64,000 nt of DNA from Streptomyces sp. ITFR-21 (GTDB lineage: Bacteria; Actinomycetota; Actinomycetes; Streptomycetales; Streptomycetaceae). A program made the position numbers and the translations under genes. Positions 1 through 7,433 of the stretch are shown here, in pieces. The notes below the pieces were generated by a model, which was given only the letters and a program-made list of their open reading frames with translations, made no database searches and had not been told where the DNA came from. The DNA lies in assembly GCF_031844685.1 (NCBI RefSeq), contig NZ_CP134605.1, forward strand, positions 930,001-994,000. The letters are read 5' to 3'. The number at the start of each line of letters is the position of its first letter. The stretch's first letter is position 1.

Positions 1-2
1 TG

Positions 3-374
3 CCGTCCTCGCCGCTGGGCCGCGGGGTGCTCACCGGCAAGTACCGGCACGGCACGCCGGCGGACTCGCGCGGCGGCTCCCCCGACATGGCGCCCTTCGT
101 GGCGCCCTACCTGGACGAGACGGCCCGGCTGATCGTGGACGCGCTGGCCATAGCGGCGGACGGGCTGGCCGTCTCCGCCCTGCACGTCGCGCTGGCATGG
201 GTACGCGACCGGCCCGGGGTGGCCGCCCCCATCGTCGGCGCGCGCAGCGCCGCGCAGCTCACCGAGGCGCTGTCGGTGGAGGCCCTTACGCTTCCCGAAG
301 AGATCTGCCTGGCGCTGGACGATGTCTCGGCGCCTTTGCACCGCTATCCGGACCACGACTGGAGCACGCTCTGA
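3..374 (+). CDS. Aldo/keto reductase, C-terminal fragment (cut by window edge)
   Basis: This is the last ~123 residues of an aldo/keto reductase, an NADPH-dependent TIM-barrel oxidoreductase. The frame is open from the window edge, so the N-terminus lies outside. Visible family features are the SPLGRGVLTGKY strand-loop near the start and the C-terminal nucleotide-binding stretch APIVGARSAAQLTEAL, which corresponds to the usual PIxGxxxxxQLxEN motif contacting the 2'-phosphate of NADPH. It ends in DHDWSTL followed by TGA. The catalytic Tyr/Lys/Asp/His lie upstream and cannot be checked. The next gene starts 35 bp downstream on the same strand with its own ribosome site. The substrate cannot be inferred. 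Confidence 0.88.
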   Translation, partial: PSSPLGRGVLTGKYRHGTPADSRGGSPDMAPFVAPYLDETARLIVDALAIAADGLAVSALHVALAWVRDRPGVAAPIVGARSAAQLTEALSVEALTLPEEICLALDDVSAPLHRYPDHDWSTL

Positions 375-408
375 GCCGTGGCCGCGCCGCTCCACGGAGG
401 CCCCAGCA

Positions 409-2784
409 GTGACCGACACCCCGCCTTACGTCCCGACGACCCCGCAGCCCGCACCGGCGGCCGGCGGACCCGCCCCGGCCGGCGGTCCCGGCGGTCCCGG
501 CGGCTCCGCGCGACAAGTGGACCTCGCCGGGCTGGCGGCGGCCGTGCGGTCGATCGAGCGCGGCGAGAACCCGGCGGCTCCGGCGCCGCGCGGGGACGCC
601 GCCGAGGCGCGCCGCAAGCGGCGGGAGGCGATGGCGGCGGAGATCGCGGCCGTCCAGGCCGCCGAGCTCGCGCAGGCGGCGGGCACCCCGGCCCCGGCCC
701 CGGCCGCCGGGTCCACCCAGGGGACGGCGCAGGCGCCGGAGACGGGCGCCGAGGCGGACCCGCACGCGGACCCGCGTACGGAAACGGACGCGGCCACGGC
801 GGCCGGCGGCGCGGTGGCGCCACCGGCCGCCGTGGCCGAGGGCCCGGTGCCGGACGCCGTGTCGGTGCCCGGCGGCCCGGCGCCCCGTGCCGCGTCGGCG
901 GCCGGGCCGCCCGCCACCGCGGCCGGGCCCGGCGACGGGGGTCTCGCGGCCGACCCGCAACCGCACGGGACCGGGGCCGGCTCCCGCCGGCGCGGCCCGG
1001 CCTCCCCCGCCGCGCCGCGGCCGGTGGCCGTGGACCCCGCCGCGGTGGCGGCGGCCCGGCAGGTGCTGCTGGCCGGCGGCGCCCCCGGCGGGCTGGCCGA
1101 GGAGGCGGTCCGGATCCTCGGCGAGCGGGCCGGCGCGGAGCTGCGGGCCGACCCGTGGGAGGTACTGGGCCTGGCGGGGGTGCGGGTGGAGCACGCGGAC
1201 GCGTTCGCGCGGGCCCTGCTCGGCGCGGGATCCGGGCCGGGGGACGCGCGGCGGGCCAGGGCGCTCGTCGGGTTCCTGATGGAGCGGGCCGCCGAGCAGG
1301 GCCATACCGCCCTCACCGCCGACGCCCTCAAGGCCGCGCTGGTCCGCCACACGGTCCCCGACCCCGACGCCGCCGTGGCCGAGGCGGTGGAGGACGGGCG
1401 GGTACTGGCCTTCGGCGCCGGCGCCGGGACGGAGGAGGCCGACCCCGACGAGGAGGAAGAGGAGACCGCGGACCGACCGGCGGCCGTACCGCTGCTGCTC
1501 GGCCTGGACCGGTACGCGCTGGCCGAGGAGAGCCTCGCGGACGGCCTGATCCGGCTGCTGCGGTCCTTCGATGGCGTCGACGGCCCAATGTGGGAGAAGG
1601 CCGCCGCCGACGCGCCCTCCGCCTCCGCCGCCGAACTGGTCCGGGCCGCCGCCGGCAGCGGCCTCGTCCTGCACACGGGCGGCGAGGCGGCCCGCGCCGA
1701 GCCCGCCGCGCTCGTCACCGCTGCCCGGGAAGCGGGCCTGCGGGCGTACGCGGCGGCGTACACCGAGAACGGCCGCCGCCGCCTCGCCGAAGCGGTGGGC
1801 GAGGACGCGGCGCTGACCGTGGCCGGGCTGCTCGACGGCGGGGCCGGGCCGGGGCGGGACGGCGACGGCACTCTCGCGCTGGACCTGCTCGCCGTGCTGG
1901 ACGCGCCGCAGCTGTCGGTGGAGGAGGCCGCCGACCTGGTGGAGGCGGTCCCGGACGGCGCCCGGCTGGTGCTCAGCGGCGACCCGCACGCCCTGTGGTC
2001 GGCCGGTCCCGGCCGGGCGTTCGCCGACCTGCTGGCCGCCAGGGTCTGCCCGCGGGTCACCTCCCGCACGCCCGACCCGGGCCCGATCGGCGCGCTGACC
2101 TCCTATGTGAGCGTCGGCGAGTTCGCCACCGTGGAGGCCCCCGGCCGCGAGGTCGTACTGGTCCCGGTCCGCGACCCGCAGGAGGCCCTGCTCCGTACCG
2201 TCCAGCTGGTCGCCGACTCCGTACCGCGGGTCATCGGCGTCCCGGCGGACCGGACCCAGGTGATCGCCCTCGCGCACGGCGGCGCGGTCGGCACCCGGGC
2301 GCTGAACGCGGCCCTCAAGGAGCGGCTCAACCCCGGCCCCGGCCGGTTCGGCGGCTTCGACCCGGGCGACCGCGTGGTGTACGTCCCGGCGCCCGGCCGT
2401 ACGGTGCCGGGCACGGTGGTCGGCGCGGAGCCGGACGGGCTGCGGCTGGAATGCGAGGGGGGCGGCGTCCTCGTTCCGCGCGACGACGTGGCGGGGCCGG
2501 GCGGACCGGCGGGGCCGGGCGGGAAGGTCCGGCACGGGTGGGCGGTCACCGCGCACCAGGCGGCCGGGACCCGCTGGCCCGCGGTCGTGGTGGTCGTGCC
2601 GGGCGACGCGGGGCCGCTGCTGACGCGTTCGTGGGTCTACACGGCGTTCACCCGCGGCGAACGGCATCTGTCGGTGGTGCGGGGCGGGGACCAGGCCCTG
2701 GCGCAGGCGGTCGCGGGCCCCGCGGCGAAGGAGCGCACCACCCGGCTCACGGGGGTGCTGCGGGAGCTGGCGGCGGAGGGCTGA
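409..2784 (+). CDS. RecD2-like helix-hairpin-helix protein with degenerate helicase motifs
   Basis: 791 residues. I chose the GTG at 409 (VTDTPPYVP) because ACGGAGG lies 8 bp upstream. Residues 1-200 are Ala/Pro-rich and probably disordered. About 205-340 resembles the helix-hairpin-helix region of RecD2 helicases. The rest follows the RecD2 ATPase colinearly but with key residues missing: the position of the GGPGTGKT loop reads HTGGEAARAEPAA (no lysine), the DEAS Walker B reads LDAPQLS, and motif III GDPDQL reads GDPHAL. The C-terminal motifs AVTAHQAAG and VYTAFTRGER, equivalents of HKSQG and YTAITRAR, are still readable. I infer a DNA-binding, ATPase-dead paralogue or an adaptor, not a working helicase. 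The frame is intact, so it is not simple decay. Confidence 0.72.
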   Translation: MTDTPPYVPTTPQPAPAAGGPAPAGGPGGPGGSARQVDLAGLAAAVRSIERGENPAAPAPRGDAAEARRKRREAMAAEIAAVQAAELAQAAGTPAPAPAAGSTQGTAQAPETGAEADPHADPRTETDAATAAGGAVAPPAAVAEGPVPDAVSVPGGPAPRAASAAGPPATAAGPGDGGLAADPQPHGTGAGSRRRGPASPAAPRPVAVDPAAVAAARQVLLAGGAPGGLAEEAVRILGERAGAELRADPWEVLGLAGVRVEHADAFARALLGAGSGPGDARRARALVGFLMERAAEQGHTALTADALKAALVRHTVPDPDAAVAEAVEDGRVLAFGAGAGTEEADPDEEEEETADRPAAVPLLLGLDRYALAEESLADGLIRLLRSFDGVDGPMWEKAAADAPSASAAELVRAAAGSGLVLHTGGEAARAEPAALVTAAREAGLRAYAAAYTENGRRRLAEAVGEDAALTVAGLLDGGAGPGRDGDGTLALDLLAVLDAPQLSVEEAADLVEAVPDGARLVLSGDPHALWSAGPGRAFADLLAARVCPRVTSRTPDPGPIGALTSYVSVGEFATVEAPGREVVLVPVRDPQEALLRTVQLVADSVPRVIGVPADRTQVIALAHGGAVGTRALNAALKERLNPGPGRFGGFDPGDRVVYVPAPGRTVPGTVVGAEPDGLRLECEGGGVLVPRDDVAGPGGPAGPGGKVRHGWAVTAHQAAGTRWPAVVVVVPGDAGPLLTRSWVYTAFTRGERHLSVVRGGDQALAQAVAGPAAKERTTRLTGVLRELAAEG

Positions 2785-2803
2785 GCGGGGCCGTGCGGGG
2801 CCG

Positions 2804-2845
2804 GGGCGGGGGATGCCGGCCTCTTCGGCCGCCACTCCCCCGCCC
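2804..2845. terminator. Bidirectional hairpin between convergent genes
   Basis: Arms 2804-2813 (GGGCGGGGGA-type) and 2836-2845 pair over 10 bp, with a second small GGCC/GGCC stem inside the loop. It lies between two genes that converge (stops at 2784 and 2890), the usual place for a GC-rich Streptomyces terminator without a T run. Confidence 0.55.
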
Positions 2846-2889
2846 GCCGGCCGCCCGCGGCCTTCCCCGCACCGGCCGGGCGGCGGGGC

Positions 2890-3492
2890 TCAGTCCGGGT
2901 CGAGCACACTCAGCTCGTCGTCGAAGACCGCGCTCACGTCGAAGCGGCACACCACCAGTTGCGGGTCGGCCTGGTCGAAGGGGGCGTCGAGCCACTCCCC
3001 GGGCTCGGCGGGTTCGACGGCCGTCACCCACAGCGTGGAGTCGCCCTCCTCCAGGCCGAACTCCTTGTGTCGCTGGGCGATCTCATCGGGTTCGTACTCC
3101 CCGAAGATCACCCCGATTGCCGCGTTGACCGAGTCGCCTTCCGTGTCGTCGCCCTCGTCGGCCCTTCTGGCCTGCGCGAACAGCCGGTCGGGCTCGACGA
3201 TGGTGTAGTCGCGGCGGATCAGCACGCTGACCGTTTCCGGCTCCTCGGGCCCGGCGTACTCGACGGTGTCGCCGGCCGGGACCTCGAACGGCGTCACCTC
3301 GTCGTACCGCTCGTACAGCAACTCGTCATACACCTCGGCGGCCGAGGCCAGCGCCTCGAACGCCGCGTAGACGACGGGGTCCTCCCCGCCGGTACGGTTC
3401 TCGATCGCGTCGAGGTGACGGTCGAGCGCGGCCTTGAACGCCTCGACCGCGGCACGGACCTCGGCCACGGTGGGCTGCACGTCATCAGACAT
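2890..3492 (-). CDS. Conserved acidic hypothetical protein
   Basis: 200 residues starting MSDDVQPTVAEV. I preferred the ATG at 3492 to an in-frame start 39 bp further out because the protein pattern begins there. It is strongly acidic, with helices at the start (VEAFKAALDRHLDAIE) and a central stretch ETVSVLIRRDYTIVEPDRL. No signal peptide, membrane segment or known catalytic motif is visible. It is divergent from the DUF5703 gene, with the two starts ~48 bp apart, so a shared promoter region is likely. I recognise it only as the kind of conserved protein found near such genes in Streptomyces; function unknown. Confidence 0.72.
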   Translation of the reverse strand: MSDDVQPTVAEVRAAVEAFKAALDRHLDAIENRTGGEDPVVYAAFEALASAAEVYDELLYERYDEVTPFEVPAGDTVEYAGPEEPETVSVLIRRDYTIVEPDRLFAQARRADEGDDTEGDSVNAAIGVIFGEYEPDEIAQRHKEFGLEEGDSTLWVTAVEPAEPGEWLDAPFDQADPQLVVCRFDVSAVFDDELSVLDPD

Positions 3493-3539
3493 GAGGCAGA
3501 CGCTATCCGCACCGGGGCGTTGCTTGCACAATAGATGCG

Positions 3540-3728
3540 ATGCCGGAATACGAATTCAGAGAGATGTACGTGCCGCGTGGGGTCTCCCGCAAGGACGCGA
3601 CACGTCTGCTGACCGACGAGGCGGAGTACAGGCACTGGGAACTGGACCGGGTGCGCCTCTACCCCGACGGCAGCCGCCGGGTGCGCCTGCGCCGCCGCAT
3701 CATCCGCCAGGCACGGGCCACTTGGTGA
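3540..3728 (+). CDS. DUF5703 family protein
   Basis: 62 residues, MPEYEFREMYVPRGVSRKDA onward, ending RRRIIRQARATW. The whole chain matches the pattern of DUF5703, a small, very basic, highly conserved actinobacterial protein of unknown function; its length is typical. There is no good Shine-Dalgarno sequence. The upstream stretch TTGCTTGCACAATAGATGCG is AT-rich for this genome and could hold a -10 close to the ATG, suggesting a short or absent 5' leader (inference). The following ~165 bp to the chaplin stop contain a GGCGCGG/CCGCGCC inverted repeat that could terminate it. Confidence 0.85.
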   Translation: MPEYEFREMYVPRGVSRKDATRLLTDEAEYRHWELDRVRLYPDGSRRVRLRRRIIRQARATW

Positions 3729-3894
3729 CCGCGACCGCCGTCGCGGACCGCCGGGCGCGGCCCGCGCGGGCCGGCGGTCCACCCGGCGCGGAACGGCCCG
3801 CGCCGACCGGTGGGGGACCGGGCGGCCGATGTCCCGTGCCACCCGGTCCCGTCCGCGCCGGACCCTGAGTCCGCGCGGTCCCGCGGCGCCCCGG

Positions 3895-4689
3895 TCAGCG
3901 CCGGGCGGCGCGACCACGGCGGTACAGGGCGGTTCCGCCCAGCAGCAGCGCGCCCGCGGCGGACGCGGTCAGACCGATCCCGTCCGCTCCGGTGTGCGCC
4001 AGCGCGGGCGTCTTCGCCTCCGCGCCGCTGCCCGAGCCCGGGTACGAGACGGGGGCACCGCCGCCGGGGGTTCCCGGGTTGCCCGGGGTGCCGGGGGTGC
4101 CGGGGGTTCCCGGGTTGCCCGGGGTGCCGGGGGTGCCGGGGGTTCCCGGGTTGCCCGGGGTGCCGGGGGTTCCCGGGTTGCCCGGGGTGCCGGGCTGACC
4201 GGGGGTGTTGGGCGTACCGGGAGTTCCCGGGTTGCCCGGGTTGCCCGGGTTGCCCGGGTTCCCAGGCGTACCCGGCTGACCGGGCGTTCCGGGGTGGCCC
4301 GGCTGACCGGGCGTTCCGGGGTGGCCCGGGTGGCCGGGGTGCCCCGGGTGGCCCGGGTGGCCGGGGTGCCCCGGGTGTCCGGGGGTGACGGGCGTCCCCG
4401 GGGTGCCGGGGGTGACGGGGGCGGCCGGCGGGGTCGGGTGGACGTCCGCGTTGGCGCAGGCGTTGCCGAAGGCGGGGTTGAGCAGGCCGACGACGTCGAC
4501 CGTGTTGCCGCAGGCGTTCACCGGCACGTGCACCGGGATCTGCACGAGGTTGCCGGACAGCACGCCCGGCGAACCGACCGCCGCGCCCTGCGCACCGGCG
4601 TCCGCGTAGGCGAACCCGGTACCGCCCGCGGCCAGTACGCCGCCGGCGGCGACCACCGTGAGCAGGCCCTTCTTCGTGAGCTGTCGCAT
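3895..4689 (-). CDS. Long chaplin: one chaplin domain, collagen-like stalk, LAHTG sorting signal
   Basis: 264 residues from [10 protein letters not shown] (4689); an ATG four codons upstream (4701) is also possible. Order of parts: Sec signal peptide ending FAYA; one chaplin domain ([17 protein letters not shown] to [10 protein letters not shown]) with the two conserved cysteines; a Pro/Gly stalk of about 110 residues built from PG-x triplets ([21 protein letters not shown]); then LAHTG, a hydrophobic segment and [13 protein letters not shown] followed by a membrane span is the class E sortase signal that attaches long chaplins to peptidoglycan. S. coelicolor long chaplins carry two chaplin domains; this one has one plus the stalk. 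Chaplins coat aerial hyphae and spores with amyloid-like fibrils. A short chaplin gene lies directly upstream on the same strand. Confidence 0.88.
   Translation of the reverse strand: MRQLTKKGLLTVVAAGGVLAAGGTGFAYADAGAQGAAVGSPGVLSGNLVQIPVHVPVNACGNTVDVVGLLNPAFGNACANADVHPTPPAAPVTPGTPGTPVTPGHPGHPGHPGHPGHPGHPGHPGTPGQPGHPGTPGQPGTPGNPGNPGNPGNPGTPGTPNTPGQPGTPGNPGTPGTPGNPGTPGTPGTPGNPGTPGTPGTPGNPGTPGGGAPVSYPGSGSGAEAKTPALAHTGADGIGLTASAAGALLLGGTALYRRGRAARR
4063..4395. repeat. Tandem repeats encoding the Pro-Gly-x stalk of the long chaplin
   Basis: Imperfect tandem copies of short GC units such as GGGGTGCCGGGGGTTCCCGG on the plus strand, in 9-, 36- and 24-bp higher-order periods. They read as [21 protein letters not shown] and TPGQPG on the minus strand. 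Copy number is likely to vary between strains by slippage or unequal exchange. Confidence 0.8.
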
Positions 4690-4891
4690 AACTTCTGACA
4701 TCCCTGCTTTCCGTGTCTTCGGGTTCTTCGGGTCTCCCGGGACGTCCCAGACCTCCCGGGTCTCTCGCGCGCGTCCACGTCCGTCGGGCGGGCGTCCGCG
4801 CCCGTCCGCGGCCTCCGCGGACACGACGAGCGGCCCCGGAGCGCGGGGAACGCGCCCGGGGCCGGTCCGGCCGATGAGGGCCGGTGCGGGA

Positions 4892-5125
4892 CTACTGGTT
4901 GACGCAGACGTTGCCGAAGGCAGGGTTGAGCAGGCCGACGACGTCGACCGTGTTGCCGCAGATGTTCACCGGCACGTGCACCGGGATCTGCACGAGGTTG
5001 CCGGACAGCACGCCCGGCGAACCGACCGCCGCGCCCGCCGCGCCGGAGTCGGCGTAGGCGAACCCGGTGCCCGCGAGCACCAGACCGCCGGTGGCAGCCG
5101 CTACGGCGACGACCTTCTTGATCAT
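4892..5125 (-). CDS. chpH: Short chaplin, ChpH-like
   Basis: 77 residues. GAGGAGG sits 6 bp before the ATG at 5125 and overlaps the competing ATG at 5131, so MIKKVVAV is the better start. A Sec signal peptide ending FAYA is followed by a single chaplin domain ([17 protein letters not shown] to [11 protein letters not shown]) with two cysteines that normally form one disulfide, and no wall anchor. Secreted short chaplins assemble into the hydrophobic amyloid layer that lets aerial hyphae break the water surface. It is upstream of, and parallel to, the long chaplin, recalling the chpC-chpH arrangement of S. coelicolor; the symbol rests on that resemblance. Confidence 0.85.
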   Translation of the reverse strand: MIKKVVAVAAATGGLVLAGTGFAYADSGAAGAAVGSPGVLSGNLVQIPVHVPVNICGNTVDVVGLLNPAFGNVCVNQ

Positions 5126-5282
5126 GGACATCCTCCTCATGGGACGTGTGCGGTCCGAGCCGCGGACCGCACACGTCGTAACGAGGACGACTCGATTAGA
5201 GCTACGAAAGCACCGGTTCATTCACTCGTACCGGGTATGTACCCCGGTGCCACGGGCACAGGCGACCGAACCGCCGGCCGTG

Positions 5283-6608
5283 TCAGCTGTTCTCGATGAA
5301 GCGGTCGAGCACCCGGACACCGAAGCGCAGACCGTCCACCGGCACCCGCTCGTCCACGCCGTGGAACATCCCGGCGAAGTCCAGTTCGGGCGGCAGTTGG
5401 AGCGGCGCGAAGCCGAAGCAGCGGATACCCAGGTCGTCGAAGGACTTCGCGTCGGTGCCGCCGGAGAGCATGTACGGCACGGCCTTCGCGATCGGGTCCT
5501 CCGCCCTGAGCGCCGACTGCATCGCCTCGACCAGCTTGCCGTCGAAGTCCGTCTCCAGCGCCTTGTCGGAGTGCAGCGACTCCCGCTTGACCCGGGGGCC
5601 GAGGACCCGGTCGAGGTCGGCCAGGAACTCCTCCTCGTAGCCGGGCAGGAAGCGCCCGTCGACGTGGGCGGTGGCCTGGCCGGGGATGACGTTCACCTTG
5701 TAGCCGGCGCCGAGCATGGTGGGGGCGGCGGTGTTGCGCAGCGTGGTGCCGATCATCTTGGCGATACCGCCGAGCCTGGCGAGCGTCTCCTCCATGTCCC
5801 CCGGGTCCAGCTCCACGCCGAACGCGTCGGACAGCTCGTCGAGGAAGCCGCGTACGGACTTGGTGATCCGCAGCGGGAACTCGTGCCGGCCCAGCCGGCC
5901 GACCGCCTCGCACAGCTCGGTGATCGCGTTGTCCTTGTTGGTCATCGAGCCGTGGCCCGCGGTGCCGTCCACCGTGAGCCGCATCCAGTGCATGCCCTTC
6001 TGGGCGGTCTCGATGAGGTAGAGCCGCAGGTTCTCGTCGACGGTGAACGAGAAGCCGCCGACCTCGCCGATCGCCTCCGTGACGCCCTCGAACAGGTCGG
6101 GGTGCTTGTCGACCAGGAACCTGGCCCCGTACGTGCCGCCGGCCTCCTCGTCGGCGAGGAACGCCACCACGATGTCCCGCGGCGGCTTGCGGCCGGTCCG
6201 CAGCCGGTCCCGTACCACCGCCAGCGTCATCGCGTCCATGTCCTTCATGTCGACCGCGCCGCGGCCCCACACGCACCCGTCGGCGATCTCGCCGCCGAAC
6301 GGGTCGCGGGTCCAGTCGTCGGCGTTGGCCGGCACCACGTCGGTGTGCCCGTGGATGAGCAGCGCGGGCCGTGACCGGTCCTCGCCCTCGATCCGGGCCA
6401 CGGTGGACGCGCGGCCCTTGTGCGACTCGAAGATCCGCGGTTCGAGGCCGACCTCTGCCAGCTTCTCCGCGACGTACTCGGCCGCCGCCCGCTCCCCGGG
6501 TCCCGAGTGGTCGCCGTAGTTGCTGGTGTCGATCCGGATCAGCTCGCTGCACAGGTCGACGACCTCGTCCTCGCCCGTGCCCGCCCTGCCCGGCTCCGAT
6601 GCGCCCAC
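5283..6608 (-). CDS. M20/M25/M40 family zinc metallopeptidase
   Basis: About 441 residues. GAGGAG lies 5 bp before the GTG at 6608, which I chose over longer frames. Motifs of the di-zinc M20 family: HGHTDVVP (first metal His and Asp), GRGAVDMKD (bridging Asp), ADEEAGG (catalytic base Glu and metal Glu), the lid/dimerisation domain around TVDGTAGHGSM, and a C-terminal metal His in GMFHGVDERVP. No signal peptide is visible, so it probably hydrolyses peptides or acylated amino acids in the cytoplasm. It is parallel to the chaplins but ~157 bp from the nearest, and is probably a separate unit. Confidence 0.9.
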   Translation of the reverse strand: MGASEPGRAGTGEDEVVDLCSELIRIDTSNYGDHSGPGERAAAEYVAEKLAEVGLEPRIFESHKGRASTVARIEGEDRSRPALLIHGHTDVVPANADDWTRDPFGGEIADGCVWGRGAVDMKDMDAMTLAVVRDRLRTGRKPPRDIVVAFLADEEAGGTYGARFLVDKHPDLFEGVTEAIGEVGGFSFTVDENLRLYLIETAQKGMHWMRLTVDGTAGHGSMTNKDNAITELCEAVGRLGRHEFPLRITKSVRGFLDELSDAFGVELDPGDMEETLARLGGIAKMIGTTLRNTAAPTMLGAGYKVNVIPGQATAHVDGRFLPGYEEEFLADLDRVLGPRVKRESLHSDKALETDFDGKLVEAMQSALRAEDPIAKAVPYMLSGGTDAKSFDDLGIRCFGFAPLQLPPELDFAGMFHGVDERVPVDGLRFGVRVLDRFIENS

Positions 6609-6810
6609 GCTCACTCCTCGCTCGTTCCCTGCCGCGCCCGCCAACCCTCCCCGGCGGCCACGGTCGCTGCCGCCCCCATCCTCCCCCGCCACCCCCGCTT
6701 CCCCCAAGGCTCGCCCCCGCTTCCCGCCCCCACTCCGTGATCGGGCGCCCCCCGATCTTTGCTATGGTTTACCTCGTCGCCACGGCCTCTCACCCGAGGT
6801 GACACACCCG

Positions 6811-6898
6811 GTCCGGGTGGCGGAATGGCAGACGCGCTAGCTTGAGGTGCTAGTGCCCTTTATCGGGCGTGGGGGTTCAAGTCCCCCCTCGGACACCA
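6811..6898 (+). tRNA. tRNA-Leu (anticodon GAG), with encoded CCA
   Basis: A full class II tRNA. The acceptor stem is GTCCGGG (6811-6817) with CTCGGAC (6888-6894), then A and an encoded CCA (6896-6898). The anticodon stem is CTAGC/GCTAG around loop TTGAGGT, with GAG at 6844-6846. There is a long variable arm (TGCCCTTTATCGGGCG) and a T arm GGGGGTTCAAGTCCCCC. Its 3' end is the probable integration site of the element whose integrase remnant follows. Confidence 0.97.
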
Positions 6899-6905
6899 GC
6901 GGAAG

Positions 6906-6927
6906 CCCCTGTTGACCAGGGGTTTTT
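6906..6927 (+). terminator. Intrinsic terminator of tRNA-Leu
   Basis: CCCCTG (6906-6911), loop TTGAC, CAGGGG (6917-6922), then TTTTT. It starts eight bases after the encoded CCA, in the orientation of the tRNA. Confidence 0.9.
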
Positions 6928-6946
6928 CTGTTGTCAGGTGGTCCGC

Positions 6947-6967
6947 GTGACCAACGCGGTGACCAAC
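6947..6967. repeat. Paired GTGACCAAC direct repeats beside tRNA-Leu
   Basis: GTGACCAAC at 6947-6955 and 6959-6967, 12 bp apart, between the tRNA and the 3' end of the integrase remnant. Short paired direct repeats at this place are typical arm-type integrase binding sites (inference). Confidence 0.55.
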
Positions 6968-6985
6968 CCGTAAATGATCTTCTCT

Positions 6986-7339
6986 CTAGGCCACCGTGCC
7001 CAACCCGATGCGGCCCGCGGTGGACGCAGCCAGCGTGCGGGCTCCCTCTACACGGCGCTTGCCGTAGCGGGCCATTGTGTAGCCAGGTGAGTGGTGCCGG
7101 ACCTTGGCGGAGACCTCGACGGGATTCTCACCGTTGTCCAGGTCGTTCGTCACGAGGCTGGCCGGCCAGTCGTGGATGCGGAAGTCGTCCGGGAGGCCGA
7201 GACGCCTCCGCAGGGTCCGCCAGCGGGCCGGAACCCTCTCCGGGCCCTGCGGGCCTTCGAGCTTGGATACGTCGCGCAGCTTGAACGCGTCACGGGCGAA
7301 CACCAGGTGGTGATCCGACCACGCCTCCCCGAGTAGCAC
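6986..7339 (-). pseudogene. Tyrosine-recombinase (integrase) remnant, C-terminal part
   Basis: About 110 residues of a Streptomyces phage-type integrase, reading toward the tRNA as such genes usually do. The C-terminal catalytic area is recognisable: DFRIHDWPASLVTN stands where HxLRH would be, so the second catalytic Arg is lost, followed by KVRHHSPGYTMARYGKR with the later His and a Tyr candidate. The N-terminal arm-binding and core domains are missing. Codons just upstream on this strand (to ~7529) hold no clear continuation. It is probably what is left of an element that entered tRNA-Leu. Confidence 0.72.
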
Positions 7340-7433
7340 TCTCTGCCTGCTGCCGCTTCAGCACGTTCATCAACGACTGATCGACGTAGACACGGACGTT
7401 CGCCTCGCCGTCCTTGGCGAGGGGGCGAAGGTA

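Noticed and set aside
286..2835. Very long minus-strand frame opposite the RecD2-like gene
   Set aside because: Arg/Gly/Pro/Ala-rich translation without conserved pattern; it mirrors the codon bias of the plus-strand gene, which has real motifs.
378..3128. 916-codon plus-strand frame overlapping the RecD2-like gene
   Set aside because: Translation is mostly Arg/Gly/Ala/Pro, as expected for an off-frame of a high-GC gene.
4063..4395. CRISPR-like repeats in the chaplin gene
   Set aside because: Repeats are in frame, encode Pro-Gly triplets and have no unique spacers.
6986..7339. Functional integrase gene
   Set aside because: Missing N-terminal domains and the HxLR arginine.
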